Assembly: GCA_023433185.1 (NCBI GenBank)
Contig: JAEZEN010000043.1
Coordinates: 1-16,558, forward strand
DNA: 16,558 bases
Origin: Pseudomonadota bacterium
Lineage (GTDB): Bacteria; Pseudomonadota; Alphaproteobacteria; Rhizobiales; Kaistiaceae
Direction: 5' to 3'
Shown here one piece after another: positions 8,871-16,019 of this stretch. Below the pieces are notes generated by a model. That model saw nothing but the letters and a program-made list of their open reading frames with translations. It made no database searches and had not been told where the DNA came from. The stretch's first letter is position 1, and every line of letters begins with the position of its first letter. Position numbers and translations under genes: made by a program.

Positions 8871-9353
8871 TCAGTCCTTGGCATCCCGCACATTGTCCCC
8901 TCGGAACGGGCCCGTCTCCGCACGCTCGATTTCGTTGATGCTGAACGCCAGGACCGTGCCCCACACTAAATGAGCCGCGATCATGAGGGCATTGCGCCGG
9001 GGAGGATGCCCCGTCGCAGGCTTGAGGAGACCGGAGGCGGGGATCCAGCCGAGATAACTCGCTATCCAGACCAGAAGGCCATAGATCGCACCTCCCGAAG
9101 ACGTCGGTCGCCCCAGCGTTCGAGCGTAGACCGCACCCGCCAGCGCCCCATACGCGAAATGGGCCAACATTGATATCCGCGCTGCCGGTCTTTCCGGTAG
9201 ATCCGTCGGGGCCGCGCGATTGATGAGCTCGCGAGGCGGAAGAGGGTAGGATTCAGCCGGCGGGAGCCTTGCGTGCAGTCTCCGCATCACTGCCGTCATG
9301 GCAACCGTCGCCGCGACGCCAGAGAGGGCCCCGATGAGGGTTCGACCTTGCAT
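8871..9353 (-). CDS. Small integral membrane protein of unknown function (DUF1440-like)
   Basis: A 160-residue protein with about four hydrophobic segments: 5-24, 63-80, 87-107 (Y-G-L-L-V-W-I-A-S-Y-L-G-W) and 122-139 (N-A-L-M-I-A-A-H-L-V-W-G). Between the first two lies Y-P-L-P-P-R-E-L. The motifs resemble a group of small four-helix proteins annotated DUF1440/YagU-like in related bacteria; function unknown. The frame is open to 9566, but the extra N-terminus is Arg/Ser-rich and overlaps the divergent FAD gene, so ATG at 9353 is chosen. The perfect EcfG-type promoter at 9362-9386 ends only eight bases before this ATG, so the message would be nearly or fully leaderless. Divergent from the FAD-Rieske gene, with which it probably shares stress control. 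Confidence 0.82.
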   Translation of the reverse strand: MQGRTLIGALSGVAATVAMTAVMRRLHARLPPAESYPLPPRELINRAAPTDLPERPAARISMLAHFAYGALAGAVYARTLGRPTSSGGAIYGLLVWIASYLGWIPASGLLKPATGHPPRRNALMIAAHLVWGTVLAFSINEIERAETGPFRGDNVRDAKD

Positions 9354-9361
9354 CGCCCCTG

Positions 9362-9386
9362 AACGCGACCGCCGGCGCGCGGTTCC
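9362..9386 (-). promoter_or_regulatory. EcfG-type promoter for the small membrane protein
   Basis: On the minus strand, GGAAC (9386-9382), 16 bases, CGTT (9365-9362): a perfect consensus match. Transcription would begin about at 9355, one or two bases before ATG 9353. Confidence 0.7.
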
Positions 9387-9403
9387 TGAAAAAGCGGGGG
9401 GTC

Positions 9404-9428
9404 GGAACTTCGGCGCACCTCGAAAGTT
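9404..9428 (+). promoter_or_regulatory. EcfG-type promoter for the FAD-Rieske gene
   Basis: GGAAC (9404-9408), 16 bases, AGTT (9425-9428), one base from the consensus CGTT. The expected start near 9435 leaves a leader of about 16 bases that contains the GGAG ribosome site (9440-9443) of the ATG at 9451. It lies back to back with the minus-strand promoter, their -35 elements 17 bases apart. Confidence 0.65.
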
Positions 9429-9450
9429 CAGCGGCCAACGGAGTGCCCCC

Positions 9451-10974
9451 ATGAATCCGGAATCCGAGAGAAGCACTTCTTTCTGGTCCGCAGATTTCGG
9501 ACTTCCGCATCGCCCCTCGCTGATGCTCGACGCAGCCGCGGACGTAGTCGTGGTAGGGGCCGGCATCGCGGGCCTGTCGGCGGCCTACGAGCTCTCCTGC
9601 GCGGGGCTACATGTAGTTGTTCTGGATCGCGGGCCGATGGGTGGCGGGATGACGTCGAGAACGACGGCACACCTGGCCAGTGACTGGGACGACTACTATT
9701 ACCACCTGATCTCGCTCCGCGACGTCGAGGAGGCAAGGCTCATCTACGAAAGCCAGGCCGCGGCGATCGACCGGATCGAGCACATTTCCGAAGCGGAGCA
9801 AATAGCGTGCGACTTCGTACGGCTCGACGGATTCCTGGTGGAGGCGCCGGAACACGCCGGCTCCGATCTTCTGGAACGTGAGCTGGAGGCTTGCCATGAG
9901 GTAGGGTTCACCGGCGTGAGCTTGGCGCCCGGCGGGCCGCTGCCCGGAAGCCGACGGAGCCTGTCCTTTCCCCGTCAGGGTCGACTTCACCCGCGGAAGT
10001 ACCTCAACGGCCTGATAGGGGCAGTCGAAGGGCGCGGCGGCCAGTGCTTCGGCAACACCCCGGCCACCCATGTCGAAGAGTCGGGGAACTCCGTGACGGT
10101 CCATCTCGAGAACGGCCGCTCGCTCCGTGCTGGCGCCGCCCTGATTGCCACCAACGCTCCCATTACCGACAAGGTCGCCATCCTGGCGAAACAGGCGCCG
10201 TACAGAACTTATGCACTCGCGGGCGAAGTGCCCCGCAATACGGTGCGGGATGCCCTGATCTGGGACACCGAGGACCCCTATCACTATGTTCGCCTCCAGC
10301 CGGTTGACGACGACCGCGCGATGCTGATCGTAGGTGGCGAGGACCACAAGGCGGGCGAGGCGCGCGACATGGACGACCGCCTCGCGGCCCTGGAGGGTTG
10401 GGCGCGCGACAATTTCCCTTCGATGCGGGACGTGCAGCACAGATGGTCCGGCCAGGTCTACGAGCCGGCCGACACTGTGCCGTTCATCGGCAGGGATGCC
10501 GGCGCGGAGCGGGTCTTTATCGCGACCGGGGACTCAGGGCAGGGGATGACCACCGGCGTTGTTGCCGGCATCATCCTCCGGGACCTCGTTCTGAAGAGGA
10601 GCAATCCCTGGGCGGAGGTCTACGATCCACGAAGGATTTCGGCAAAGGCACTCGGCGAAGTCGCCCGCGAGAACGTGACCACGGTGCGACAGATGGCGAA
10701 GCACCTGCTCCCGGGCGAGCTCGGCAGCATGGACGAGCTCCGCCCTGGCCAAGGCGCCATCGTGCGTGCCGGACTACAGAAGCTCGCCGCCTATCGCGCA
10801 GCCAGCGGACGGCTGTACGTGCATTCCGCCACATGCACCCATGCCGGCTGCGTCGTCGAATGGAACCCATTTGAACTCTGCTGGGACTGCCCGTGCCATG
10901 GCTCACAGTTCGCTCCAGAAGGCGGAGTATTGAACGGCCCTGCGGTCCACCCTCTAAAGCCGGCCGAAGGATGA
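9451..10974 (+). CDS. FAD-dependent oxidoreductase with C-terminal Rieske [2Fe-2S] domain
   Basis: A 507-residue, probably cytosolic two-domain redox protein. The N-terminal part is a DAO/GlpD-like FAD fold: dinucleotide loop G36-A-G-I-A-G41, G-G-G-M-T-S-R-T-T-A-H-L just after it, and a late FAD contact T-G-D-S-G-Q-G-M (359-366). The C-terminal part (about 425-507) is a Rieske domain with both ligand pairs, C462-x-H464 and C480-x2-H483, followed by G-S-Q-F and G-V-L-N-G-P-A. Cysteines C467 and C482 sit where the disulfide of high-potential Rieske proteins forms. The same fusion is seen in YhfW-like proteins; the physiological substrate is not known. ATG at 9451 has GGAG seven bases upstream; the longer frame to 9298 would overlap the divergent gene. 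The EcfG-type promoter suggests stress-induced redox chemistry. Confidence 0.92.
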   Translation: MNPESERSTSFWSADFGLPHRPSLMLDAAADVVVVGAGIAGLSAAYELSCAGLHVVVLDRGPMGGGMTSRTTAHLASDWDDYYYHLISLRDVEEARLIYESQAAAIDRIEHISEAEQIACDFVRLDGFLVEAPEHAGSDLLERELEACHEVGFTGVSLAPGGPLPGSRRSLSFPRQGRLHPRKYLNGLIGAVEGRGGQCFGNTPATHVEESGNSVTVHLENGRSLRAGAALIATNAPITDKVAILAKQAPYRTYALAGEVPRNTVRDALIWDTEDPYHYVRLQPVDDDRAMLIVGGEDHKAGEARDMDDRLAALEGWARDNFPSMRDVQHRWSGQVYEPADTVPFIGRDAGAERVFIATGDSGQGMTTGVVAGIILRDLVLKRSNPWAEVYDPRRISAKALGEVARENVTTVRQMAKHLLPGELGSMDELRPGQGAIVRAGLQKLAAYRAASGRLYVHSATCTHAGCVVEWNPFELCWDCPCHGSQFAPEGGVLNGPAVHPLKPAEG

Positions 10975-11024
10975 TCCCGAGCGCGGCATGCGACCCGTGT
11001 CCACCCTCACCTCCGTACCAGCGG

Positions 11025-11041
11025 CGGCCGAATCGCGGCCG
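11025..11041 (+). terminator. Hairpin between the FAD-Rieske and DUF2934 genes
   Basis: CGGCCG (11025-11030) and CGGCCG (11036-11041), self-complementary arms around a five-base loop, about 50 bases past the FAD-Rieske stop and just before the next promoter's -35 element. No T-run. Confidence 0.3.
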
Positions 11042-11044
11042 TGC

Positions 11045-11069
11045 GGAACAAGCCTTCGGCATCCCAGTT
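11045..11069 (+). promoter_or_regulatory. EcfG-type promoter for the DUF2934 gene
   Basis: GGAAC (11045-11049), 16 bases, AGTT (11066-11069), the same arrangement as the FAD-Rieske promoter. Expected start near 11076; the ATG at 11101 follows a GGAG ribosome site (11091-11094). Confidence 0.65.
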
Positions 11070-11100
11070 CACAGCACCAATGGAGTGGTTGGAGCGAAGC

Positions 11101-11436
11101 ATGAATGACACGCAGGACGACGAGGCGCGGATTCGCGCGGAGGCATACGAGCTGTGGGTTGCCGAGGGGCAACCGACGGGCCGCGCCGAAATCCACTGGC
11201 TGCAGGCGAAAGAAATCATCGCAATCAAGGACAGTTTCGCGACGACGCTAATTCCGGTCTCGCGCTCGACGCGTGAAAACGTGGAACCCGCGTTCGTGGC
11301 AAGCGAGCATGGTGACGTTCCGGGTCTGACCGATCAGGTCGATTCCCAGCAAGCGCCCAGCCTGGACAAGGCAGTGGCCATCGCCGATGTGAACCCCTTG
11401 TCGTCCGACCGCCAGTCCCGGGCGGCCGAGAAGTAG
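11101..11436 (+). CDS. DUF2934 domain-containing protein
   Basis: A 111-residue soluble protein. Its first 40 residues carry the DUF2934 helix pattern: R-I-R-A-E-A-Y-E-L-W-V-A-E-G-Q-P-T-G-R (10-28) and H-W-L-Q-A (32-36). The remaining 70 residues are Ser/Asp/Ala-rich and look disordered. DUF2934 proteins are common in rhizobia and methylobacteria; their function is unknown. ATG at 11101 is chosen over an upstream GTG (11041) because of the GGAG six bases before it and because the stress promoter lies between the two. A strong hairpin follows the stop, so it is probably monocistronic. Confidence 0.85.
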   Translation: MNDTQDDEARIRAEAYELWVAEGQPTGRAEIHWLQAKEIIAIKDSFATTLIPVSRSTRENVEPAFVASEHGDVPGLTDQVDSQQAPSLDKAVAIADVNPLSSDRQSRAAEK

Positions 11437-11437
11437 C

Positions 11438-11457
11438 GATGCCTGTCGGCAGGCATC
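11438..11457 (+). terminator. Strong hairpin after the DUF2934 stop
   Basis: GATGCCTG (11438-11445) pairs perfectly with CAGGCATC (11450-11457) around a TCGG tetraloop, beginning one base after the stop codon. A second, weaker dyad CCCGCC/GGCGGG (11463-11468, 11482-11487) follows. There is no T-run, but perfection and position favour a terminator or 3'-end stabiliser. Confidence 0.55.
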
Positions 11458-11530
11458 ACCGACCCGCCGCCTCCCACGACTGGCGGGAAGCGCGGACGGC
11501 TGCCGGAAACACCGTGGAGGCATCAGGGCG

Positions 11531-12814
11531 ATGAGAGTACTCGTCGCCGGCGCCTCTGGCCTGATCGGCACCGCGGTCTGCGCGCGGCTCGATGCTGCGG
11601 GGCACGACGTGGTCCGCGTGGTGCGTGATGGGCGTAGAGTTCTGCCGGGGACGCAGGCGATCCTCCTCGACATGGCGGGAGCGACCAGTCCGGAGGACTG
11701 GTTCGCTCATCTCGCCGGCGTGGATGTCGTCGTGAACTGTGCCGGCGTGCTCCAGGAGAGTGCGCGGGAAGACCCGCGGGGCGTTCATGCCACTGGCGCA
11801 GCCGCCATGTTTGCCGCCTGCGCTCGGTCCGGCATCCGGAGGATCATTCATTTCTCTGCCATTGGCGTGGATCGGGAACAACGCTCCACCTTCTCGGCCA
11901 CCAAGCTCACCGGCGATGAGGCCCTCATGGCGCTGCCGGTGGACTGGGTGATCCTGCGGCCTTCGGTGGTGCTCGGCAGGGGCGCGTTCGGTGCGAGCGC
12001 GCTCATGCGCGGGCTGGCCGCTCTTCCCGTTTTGCCGGTCATGCCTGGCGCCGGACGTCTCCAGGTCGTGCAGATGGACGACGTGATCGCCACGGTCGTG
12101 TTCTTCCTGCCGTCCGACCGTCCATCGCGGCTGGTCCTGGAGCTCGCCGGTCCCGAAGCGCTGACGATGTCTGAGGTTGTTGAACGTTACCGTCGCTGGC
12201 TGGGCTGGAAGCCAGCGCGGCAGCTCGTTCTGCCGCCGTGGGCAGGATCGGTTCTCTATCGCGCTGGCGACCTCGCAAGCTGGTTCGGCTGGCGCCCACC
12301 GATCAGGACGAACGCGGAGAAAGAGATCGCGCGGGGTGCGACGGGAGATCCGGAGCCGTGGGCGCGGGCGACCGGCATCCGTCCCCTGCAGCTGGACGAG
12401 GCGCTAGCGGCGAAGCCGCCCAGTGTTCAGGAGCGCTGGTTCGCGCGGCTTTACTTCGCCAAGCCGGCGATCTTCATCGTTCTTCCGTTCTTCTGGATCA
12501 TGACCGGCATCGTCTCTCTCACCGTCGGCTGGCGGAGCGGAGTAGAGCTGCTTCTCCCCACCTTCGTCGCCCGCTTTGCGGAGGCTGCTGTTGTCGCCGG
12601 TGCAATCGCCGACATTGCCGTCGGTGCTCTGATCGCCTGGCGCCCGACAAGCAGGGCGGGCATCTGGGGTGCCATCGGGATATCGCTCTTCTACGCGACT
12701 GCGGGGACCATTCTCCGTCCCGACCTCTGGGCGGAACCGCTGGGTCCGCTGATGAAGATCCTTCCGATCCTGATCCTCCACTTCGTCGCGCTGGCGATCC
12801 TCGAGGAGCGCTGA
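11531..12814 (+). CDS. Atypical SDR (NDUFA9-like) fused to a DoxX-like membrane domain
   Basis: A 427-residue two-domain protein. Residues 1-300 are a Rossmann NAD(P)-binding domain of the atypical SDR type: G7-A-S-G-L-I-G13, V-V-N-C-A-G (67-72), I-I-H-F-S-A-I-G (105-112) and L-R-P-S-V-V-L-G-R-G (142-151). The usual Y-x3-K is F121-x3-K125, so the catalytic tyrosine is replaced by phenylalanine, which favours a binding or structural role as in NDUFA9. Residues about 305-427 carry four hydrophobic segments matching the DoxX-like tail often fused to such SDRs. The start ATG has GGAGG ten bases upstream. It opens an operon with a DUF2269 protein and NDH-2, suggesting a membrane redox role. No EcfG-type promoter was found upstream. 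Confidence 0.9.
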   Translation: MRVLVAGASGLIGTAVCARLDAAGHDVVRVVRDGRRVLPGTQAILLDMAGATSPEDWFAHLAGVDVVVNCAGVLQESAREDPRGVHATGAAAMFAACARSGIRRIIHFSAIGVDREQRSTFSATKLTGDEALMALPVDWVILRPSVVLGRGAFGASALMRGLAALPVLPVMPGAGRLQVVQMDDVIATVVFFLPSDRPSRLVLELAGPEALTMSEVVERYRRWLGWKPARQLVLPPWAGSVLYRAGDLASWFGWRPPIRTNAEKEIARGATGDPEPWARATGIRPLQLDEALAAKPPSVQERWFARLYFAKPAIFIVLPFFWIMTGIVSLTVGWRSGVELLLPTFVARFAEAAVVAGAIADIAVGALIAWRPTSRAGIWGAIGISLFYATAGTILRPDLWAEPLGPLMKILPILILHFVALAILEER

Positions 12815-13299
12815 TGCTCTACTTCGCTCTCAAGTATCTTCACGTGATCGGTGCGGCCGTCCTGCTCGGGACCGGAGCCGGCATCGCCTTCTTCATGCTG
12901 CTCGCCCACCGCACCGGCAAGCCTTCAACCATCGCCGAGGTCGCCCGGCTCGTGGTGATCGCGGACTTCGTGTTCACCGCCACGGCGGTTGTCGCCCAGC
13001 CGGTTACCGGAGTCGCCCTTGCCTGGCACACCGGATACTCGCTCAGCGAGGGATGGATCGCTATGTCCATCGCCCTTTACGTCATCACGGGCCTGTTTTG
13101 GCTGCCCGTGGTGTGGATGCAGATGGAGATGCGCAACCTCGCCGCGCGCGCCGCGGCTTCGGGCGACCCGTTGCCGCCGCGCTACCACCGACTCTTTCGA
13201 ACCTGGTTCGCCTTCGGTTTTCCTGCCTTTGCGGCAGTCCTTGCGATCTTCTGGCTGATGATCACCCGCCCGGCGATCGCCTGGCCCGGCGTTCTGTGA
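12814..13299 (+). CDS. DUF2269 family integral membrane protein
   Basis: A 161-residue protein with four hydrophobic segments (about 5-30, 44-68, 80-105, 130-149). It begins K-Y-L-H-V-I-G-A-A-V-L-L-G-T-G, as DUF2269 proteins do, and has W-H-T-G-Y at 71-75 and R-x-W-F at 129-132. The function of the family is unknown; it has conserved histidines (H10, H72) in or near the membrane that could bind heme or metal, but this is a guess. ATG overlaps the preceding TGA by one base, with GAGGAG just upstream, so translation is coupled to the SDR-DoxX protein. This pairing and the NDH-2 gene 32 bases downstream point to one functional unit in the cytoplasmic membrane. Confidence 0.88.
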   Translation: MLYFALKYLHVIGAAVLLGTGAGIAFFMLLAHRTGKPSTIAEVARLVVIADFVFTATAVVAQPVTGVALAWHTGYSLSEGWIAMSIALYVITGLFWLPVVWMQMEMRNLAARAAASGDPLPPRYHRLFRTWFAFGFPAFAAVLAIFWLMITRPAIAWPGVL

Positions 13300-13331
13300 G
13301 ACGGCGCGGACATCAAGAGGAACGAGGACGT

Positions 13332-14636
13332 ATGCAGAAGTCCCGCAACACAGATTCAGCCAGCCCACATCCCGTTCACACGGCCGAGGTGGTGATCATC
13401 GGTGGTGGCTTCGGCGGGATCGAGGTTGCGCGGCGGCTTGGCAGGCTGGGAATCCACACCCTGTTGGTGGACCAAAGAAACCACCATCTCTTCCAACCGC
13501 TCCTTTACCAAGTGGCGACAGCGGCGCTATCCGCGACCGACATTGCGGAGCCCATTCGAAAGATACTCCGCCATCAGGAGACTGTTCGCGTGCTTCTGGG
13601 CACCGTAACTGCAATTCACCCTGAATCCCGGACAGTGACGCTGGAGGATGAATCCCACCTCCAATACCGGTATCTGGTCCTCGCCAGCGGCGCGACGCAT
13701 AGCTATTTCGGCCATGGCGAATGGGCAGAGTGGGCGCCCGGCCTCAAGAGCATCGAGGATGCCCGGCGAATAAGGTCGCGCCTGCTAGTTACCTTCGAGG
13801 ACGCGGAGCGCGCCCACGATGCCGCTGAGCAGCGAAGGCTCCTCACCATCGTGATCGTCGGTGGCGGGCCCACGGGCGTCGAACTCGCCGGATCGATTGC
13901 CGAACTCTGCCGCTTCGCCTTGGCGCGGGATTTTCGAGCAGTAGACCCTGGGTCTGCGAGGGTCTTGCTCGTCGAAGGCGGGCATCGCCTTCTAGCCGGC
14001 TTCTCCGAAGCGAGCTCCACCTATGCCGCGGAACAGCTCCGGCGGCTGGGAGTCGAGGTACTCATCGGGCGGTCTGTGACGACCATCGGGCCCAGCTCCG
14101 TCGTGCTGGGCTCTGAGGAGGTACCAGTAGGCCTTGTCATATGGGCGGCTGGTGTCTCCGCCTCGCCATTGGCGGCCCAATTGGGAGAGACCGATCGAGC
14201 TGGGCGTCTCCACGTGGAAGCCGATCTCAGGGTCGCGGGTATGCGCGACGTGTTCGCAATTGGCGATGTGGCCCGGGTGTCGGGCGCGGATGGCGCTACA
14301 CTGCCCGGCCTCGCCCAAGTCGCGAAACAACAAGGCATCCATCTGGGCTCTGCTCTGGCTGCGTACATACGCAACCGTGAGCCGATCCCGCCCTTTCGCT
14401 ACAGGAGCCGCGGCAACACCGCGATCGTTGGGCGGCACAAGGCGATCTACGAGTACCGCGGCCGCCGGCTGAAGGGCTGGCCAGCCTGGGCAACATGGGC
14501 TGTCGTGCACGTTTACCTGCTCGTTGGCTTCGAGCACCGAGTGCTGGTCGCCATGCAATGGCTGTGGCGCTATCTCACGTACGAACGAGGCGCCCGGATC
14601 ATCGTAAAGGACGAGGGAGCGGGGAAGCCCCTCTAG
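13332..14636 (+). CDS. Type II NADH:quinone oxidoreductase (NDH-2)
   Basis: A 434-residue flavoprotein that would transfer electrons from NADH to quinone at the inner face of the membrane without pumping protons. Seen: FAD loop G24-G-G-F-G-G29; N-H-H-L-F-Q-P-L-L-Y-Q-V-A-T (50-63), highly typical of NDH-2; A-S-G-A-T (118-122); NADH loop G177-G-G-P-T-G182 followed by V-E-L-A-G; V-F-A-I-G-D (307-312); quinone-site L-A-Q-V-A-K-Q-Q-G (327-335); and a C-terminal amphipathic/hydrophobic stretch (about 384-414) for membrane docking. The start ATG has GAGG five bases upstream. Third gene of the SDR-DoxX/DUF2269 operon and convergent with the second HWE kinase, with 41 bases between their stops. Family-level call is firm; the exact donor (NADH or NADPH) is inferred. 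Confidence 0.93.
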   Translation: MQKSRNTDSASPHPVHTAEVVIIGGGFGGIEVARRLGRLGIHTLLVDQRNHHLFQPLLYQVATAALSATDIAEPIRKILRHQETVRVLLGTVTAIHPESRTVTLEDESHLQYRYLVLASGATHSYFGHGEWAEWAPGLKSIEDARRIRSRLLVTFEDAERAHDAAEQRRLLTIVIVGGGPTGVELAGSIAELCRFALARDFRAVDPGSARVLLVEGGHRLLAGFSEASSTYAAEQLRRLGVEVLIGRSVTTIGPSSVVLGSEEVPVGLVIWAAGVSASPLAAQLGETDRAGRLHVEADLRVAGMRDVFAIGDVARVSGADGATLPGLAQVAKQQGIHLGSALAAYIRNREPIPPFRYRSRGNTAIVGRHKAIYEYRGRRLKGWPAWATWAVVHVYLLVGFEHRVLVAMQWLWRYLTYERGARIIVKDEGAGKPL

Positions 14637-14677
14637 CCAGGCCGGGTCACAAAGTTGAGGGCTACGGAGGATGGGTT

Positions 14678-15970
14678 CTACGATTGCCCGACCACGGATT
14701 GCAGAGGCATCCGCAGGTGCCAGACGAGGTCACCGCCCAAAAATTCAAAAGAACTTTCCCCGAGTAGGGCAAAGGGGACTAGCTCGCGAAGCACACGCAT
14801 TCCGAAACCGCCCGACCCAAGCTGCGGCTCGCCGACAAGTCCGGTTTCTCTCCACACAAGCGTGAGGTTGCCGTCGTGACCAATGCTCCACTGAACGAAG
14901 ATTTCGCCGCCGCTCTGCAGCGCGCCGTGCTTGATGGAGTTTGTCGTTAATTCATGGAAAGTCATGCCTAGTTGCTGGGCGGCGGCGGGAGTGATCGAGA
15001 TCGGCGCCCCTTCGTGGTGGCAGCGGCTTTCCACGCCGAATGCCTCCCAGTGCGCGACGAGGAGTTCGTGCAACTGTGTGCCCTCCCATCGCCCCATCGC
15101 GAGGAGATCATGGGTCTTGGCAAGTGCCCGAAGCCTTTCGACGAAGGCGTTGTAGAAGGCCTCACCAACATTTGCGGATCGAGCGGTTTCGCGAGCGATC
15201 GCCTGAATAACGGCGAATTGGTTCTTGGCCCGATGGGCAGACTCGCGAAGCAGGACCCCAACCCGGTTCTCAGCCTCCTTGCGCCGAGTTATGTCCTGGG
15301 TGATGCCGATGTAGTGCAATCCCGCCTCGCCCACGCGTGATCGGTGGTTGGCGAGCCAGATTGTTTTGCCGTCGGGGCGGTGAAGCCGATACTCATCGAC
15401 GGCGCTAGGCTCCTGGCCGGCATCAATAGCGCGCCGGGCTGCCGCCATTCTGGGGCGGTCTTCTGGGTCGACCATTGAAAGAAAAGCTTCCGTGGTCGGG
15501 GGCGTTGTGTGGGGATCGAGCCCCACCAGACGATAGAAGTTCTCGTCCCAGAAAAGACGACCTTGCGGGTCGATCTCCCAGACCGCCCCTCTTGCTGCGC
15601 GGAGTGCGACCTGCAGGCGCTGACGTTCCTGTCGCGCTAGCTTCGCAGTGCGCTGATACGCGCCCACGAGGGCTACTGACAGCCCTGCTCCGACAGCGAA
15701 ACCCACAAGGGCGACAATATCCCAGCGACCTATTGCGCCAAATCCGGCTACATATCCCAGCCGCGTCAGGGTGAACGCGATCCCCACCATTACACTCAAG
15801 CCGCCGGTCAGGACCCCGCCGAGGTACGTGCAGACGATGACGGCAGGGTATAGGAATATGAACGGTGGCAGGGCGGGCAGAGATAACTGCGCGATGCAGG
15901 CCAGCATCAGGACAATGCCGGCCGCTACTTGCGATCCCGCTCGTCCAAGGTGGATATGCTGGAAAGCCAT
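14678..15970 (-). CDS. Membrane PAS-HWE histidine kinase
   Basis: A 430-residue sensor kinase. The N-terminus (about 14-106) has about four short membrane segments with P-P-F-I-F-L-Y-P-A-V (35-44), resembling the DUF4118/KdpD-type membrane module. A PAS domain follows (about 117-228, ending I-T-Q-D-I-T-R-R-K). HWE kinase core: H246 in R-E-S-A-H-R-A-K-N, N-box H339-E340-x3-N344, W373-R374-E375, and G388-F-G390. It is shorter than the first kinase and has a different sensor, yet the cores are clearly paralogous. No response regulator is adjacent. The start ATG lacks a purine-rich ribosome site; instead a hairpin ends three bases before it. No EcfG-type promoter was found upstream. Confidence 0.92.
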   Translation of the reverse strand: MAFQHIHLGRAGSQVAAGIVLMLACIAQLSLPALPPFIFLYPAVIVCTYLGGVLTGGLSVMVGIAFTLTRLGYVAGFGAIGRWDIVALVGFAVGAGLSVALVGAYQRTAKLARQERQRLQVALRAARGAVWEIDPQGRLFWDENFYRLVGLDPHTTPPTTEAFLSMVDPEDRPRMAAARRAIDAGQEPSAVDEYRLHRPDGKTIWLANHRSRVGEAGLHYIGITQDITRRKEAENRVGVLLRESAHRAKNQFAVIQAIARETARSANVGEAFYNAFVERLRALAKTHDLLAMGRWEGTQLHELLVAHWEAFGVESRCHHEGAPISITPAAAQQLGMTFHELTTNSIKHGALQSGGEIFVQWSIGHDGNLTLVWRETGLVGEPQLGSGGFGMRVLRELVPFALLGESSFEFLGGDLVWHLRMPLQSVVGQS

Positions 15971-15973
15971 GGT

Positions 15974-16019
15974 CCGAGGGGAACGGTAAATCCCTCGGGT
16001 GTCAATCGCGCATTTACCG
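15974..16019 (-). promoter_or_regulatory. Two interlocked inverted repeats at the start of the second kinase
   Basis: CCGAGGG (15974-15980) pairs with CCCTCGG (15992-15998), and CGGTAAAT (15984-15991) pairs with ATTTACCG (16012-16019). Each dyad has one arm inside the other's loop, so they could form alternative hairpins, a pseudoknot or overlapping operators. The first ends three bases from the start codon. A TTGACA (16005-16000, minus) lies between them without a good -10. Confidence 0.35.

Noticed and set aside
9298..9450. N-terminal extension of the FAD-Rieske protein
   Set aside because: It is Arg/Pro-rich, overlaps the divergent gene and its promoter, and would begin upstream of the predicted transcription start.
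12238..12813. A long upstream extension of the DUF2269 frame
   Set aside because: The added residues are an out-of-frame reading of the SDR-DoxX gene, and ATG 12814 has a good ribosome site and the family N-terminus.
13319..13323. GGAAC just upstream of the NDH-2 gene as an EcfG -35 element
   Set aside because: No NGTT follows at 16 or 17 bases; the sequence there is coding.
16000..16005. TTGACA (minus strand) as a -35 box for the second kinase
   Set aside because: No acceptable -10 lies 16-18 bases downstream; the corresponding bases read TCCCCT and transcription would begin at the start codon.
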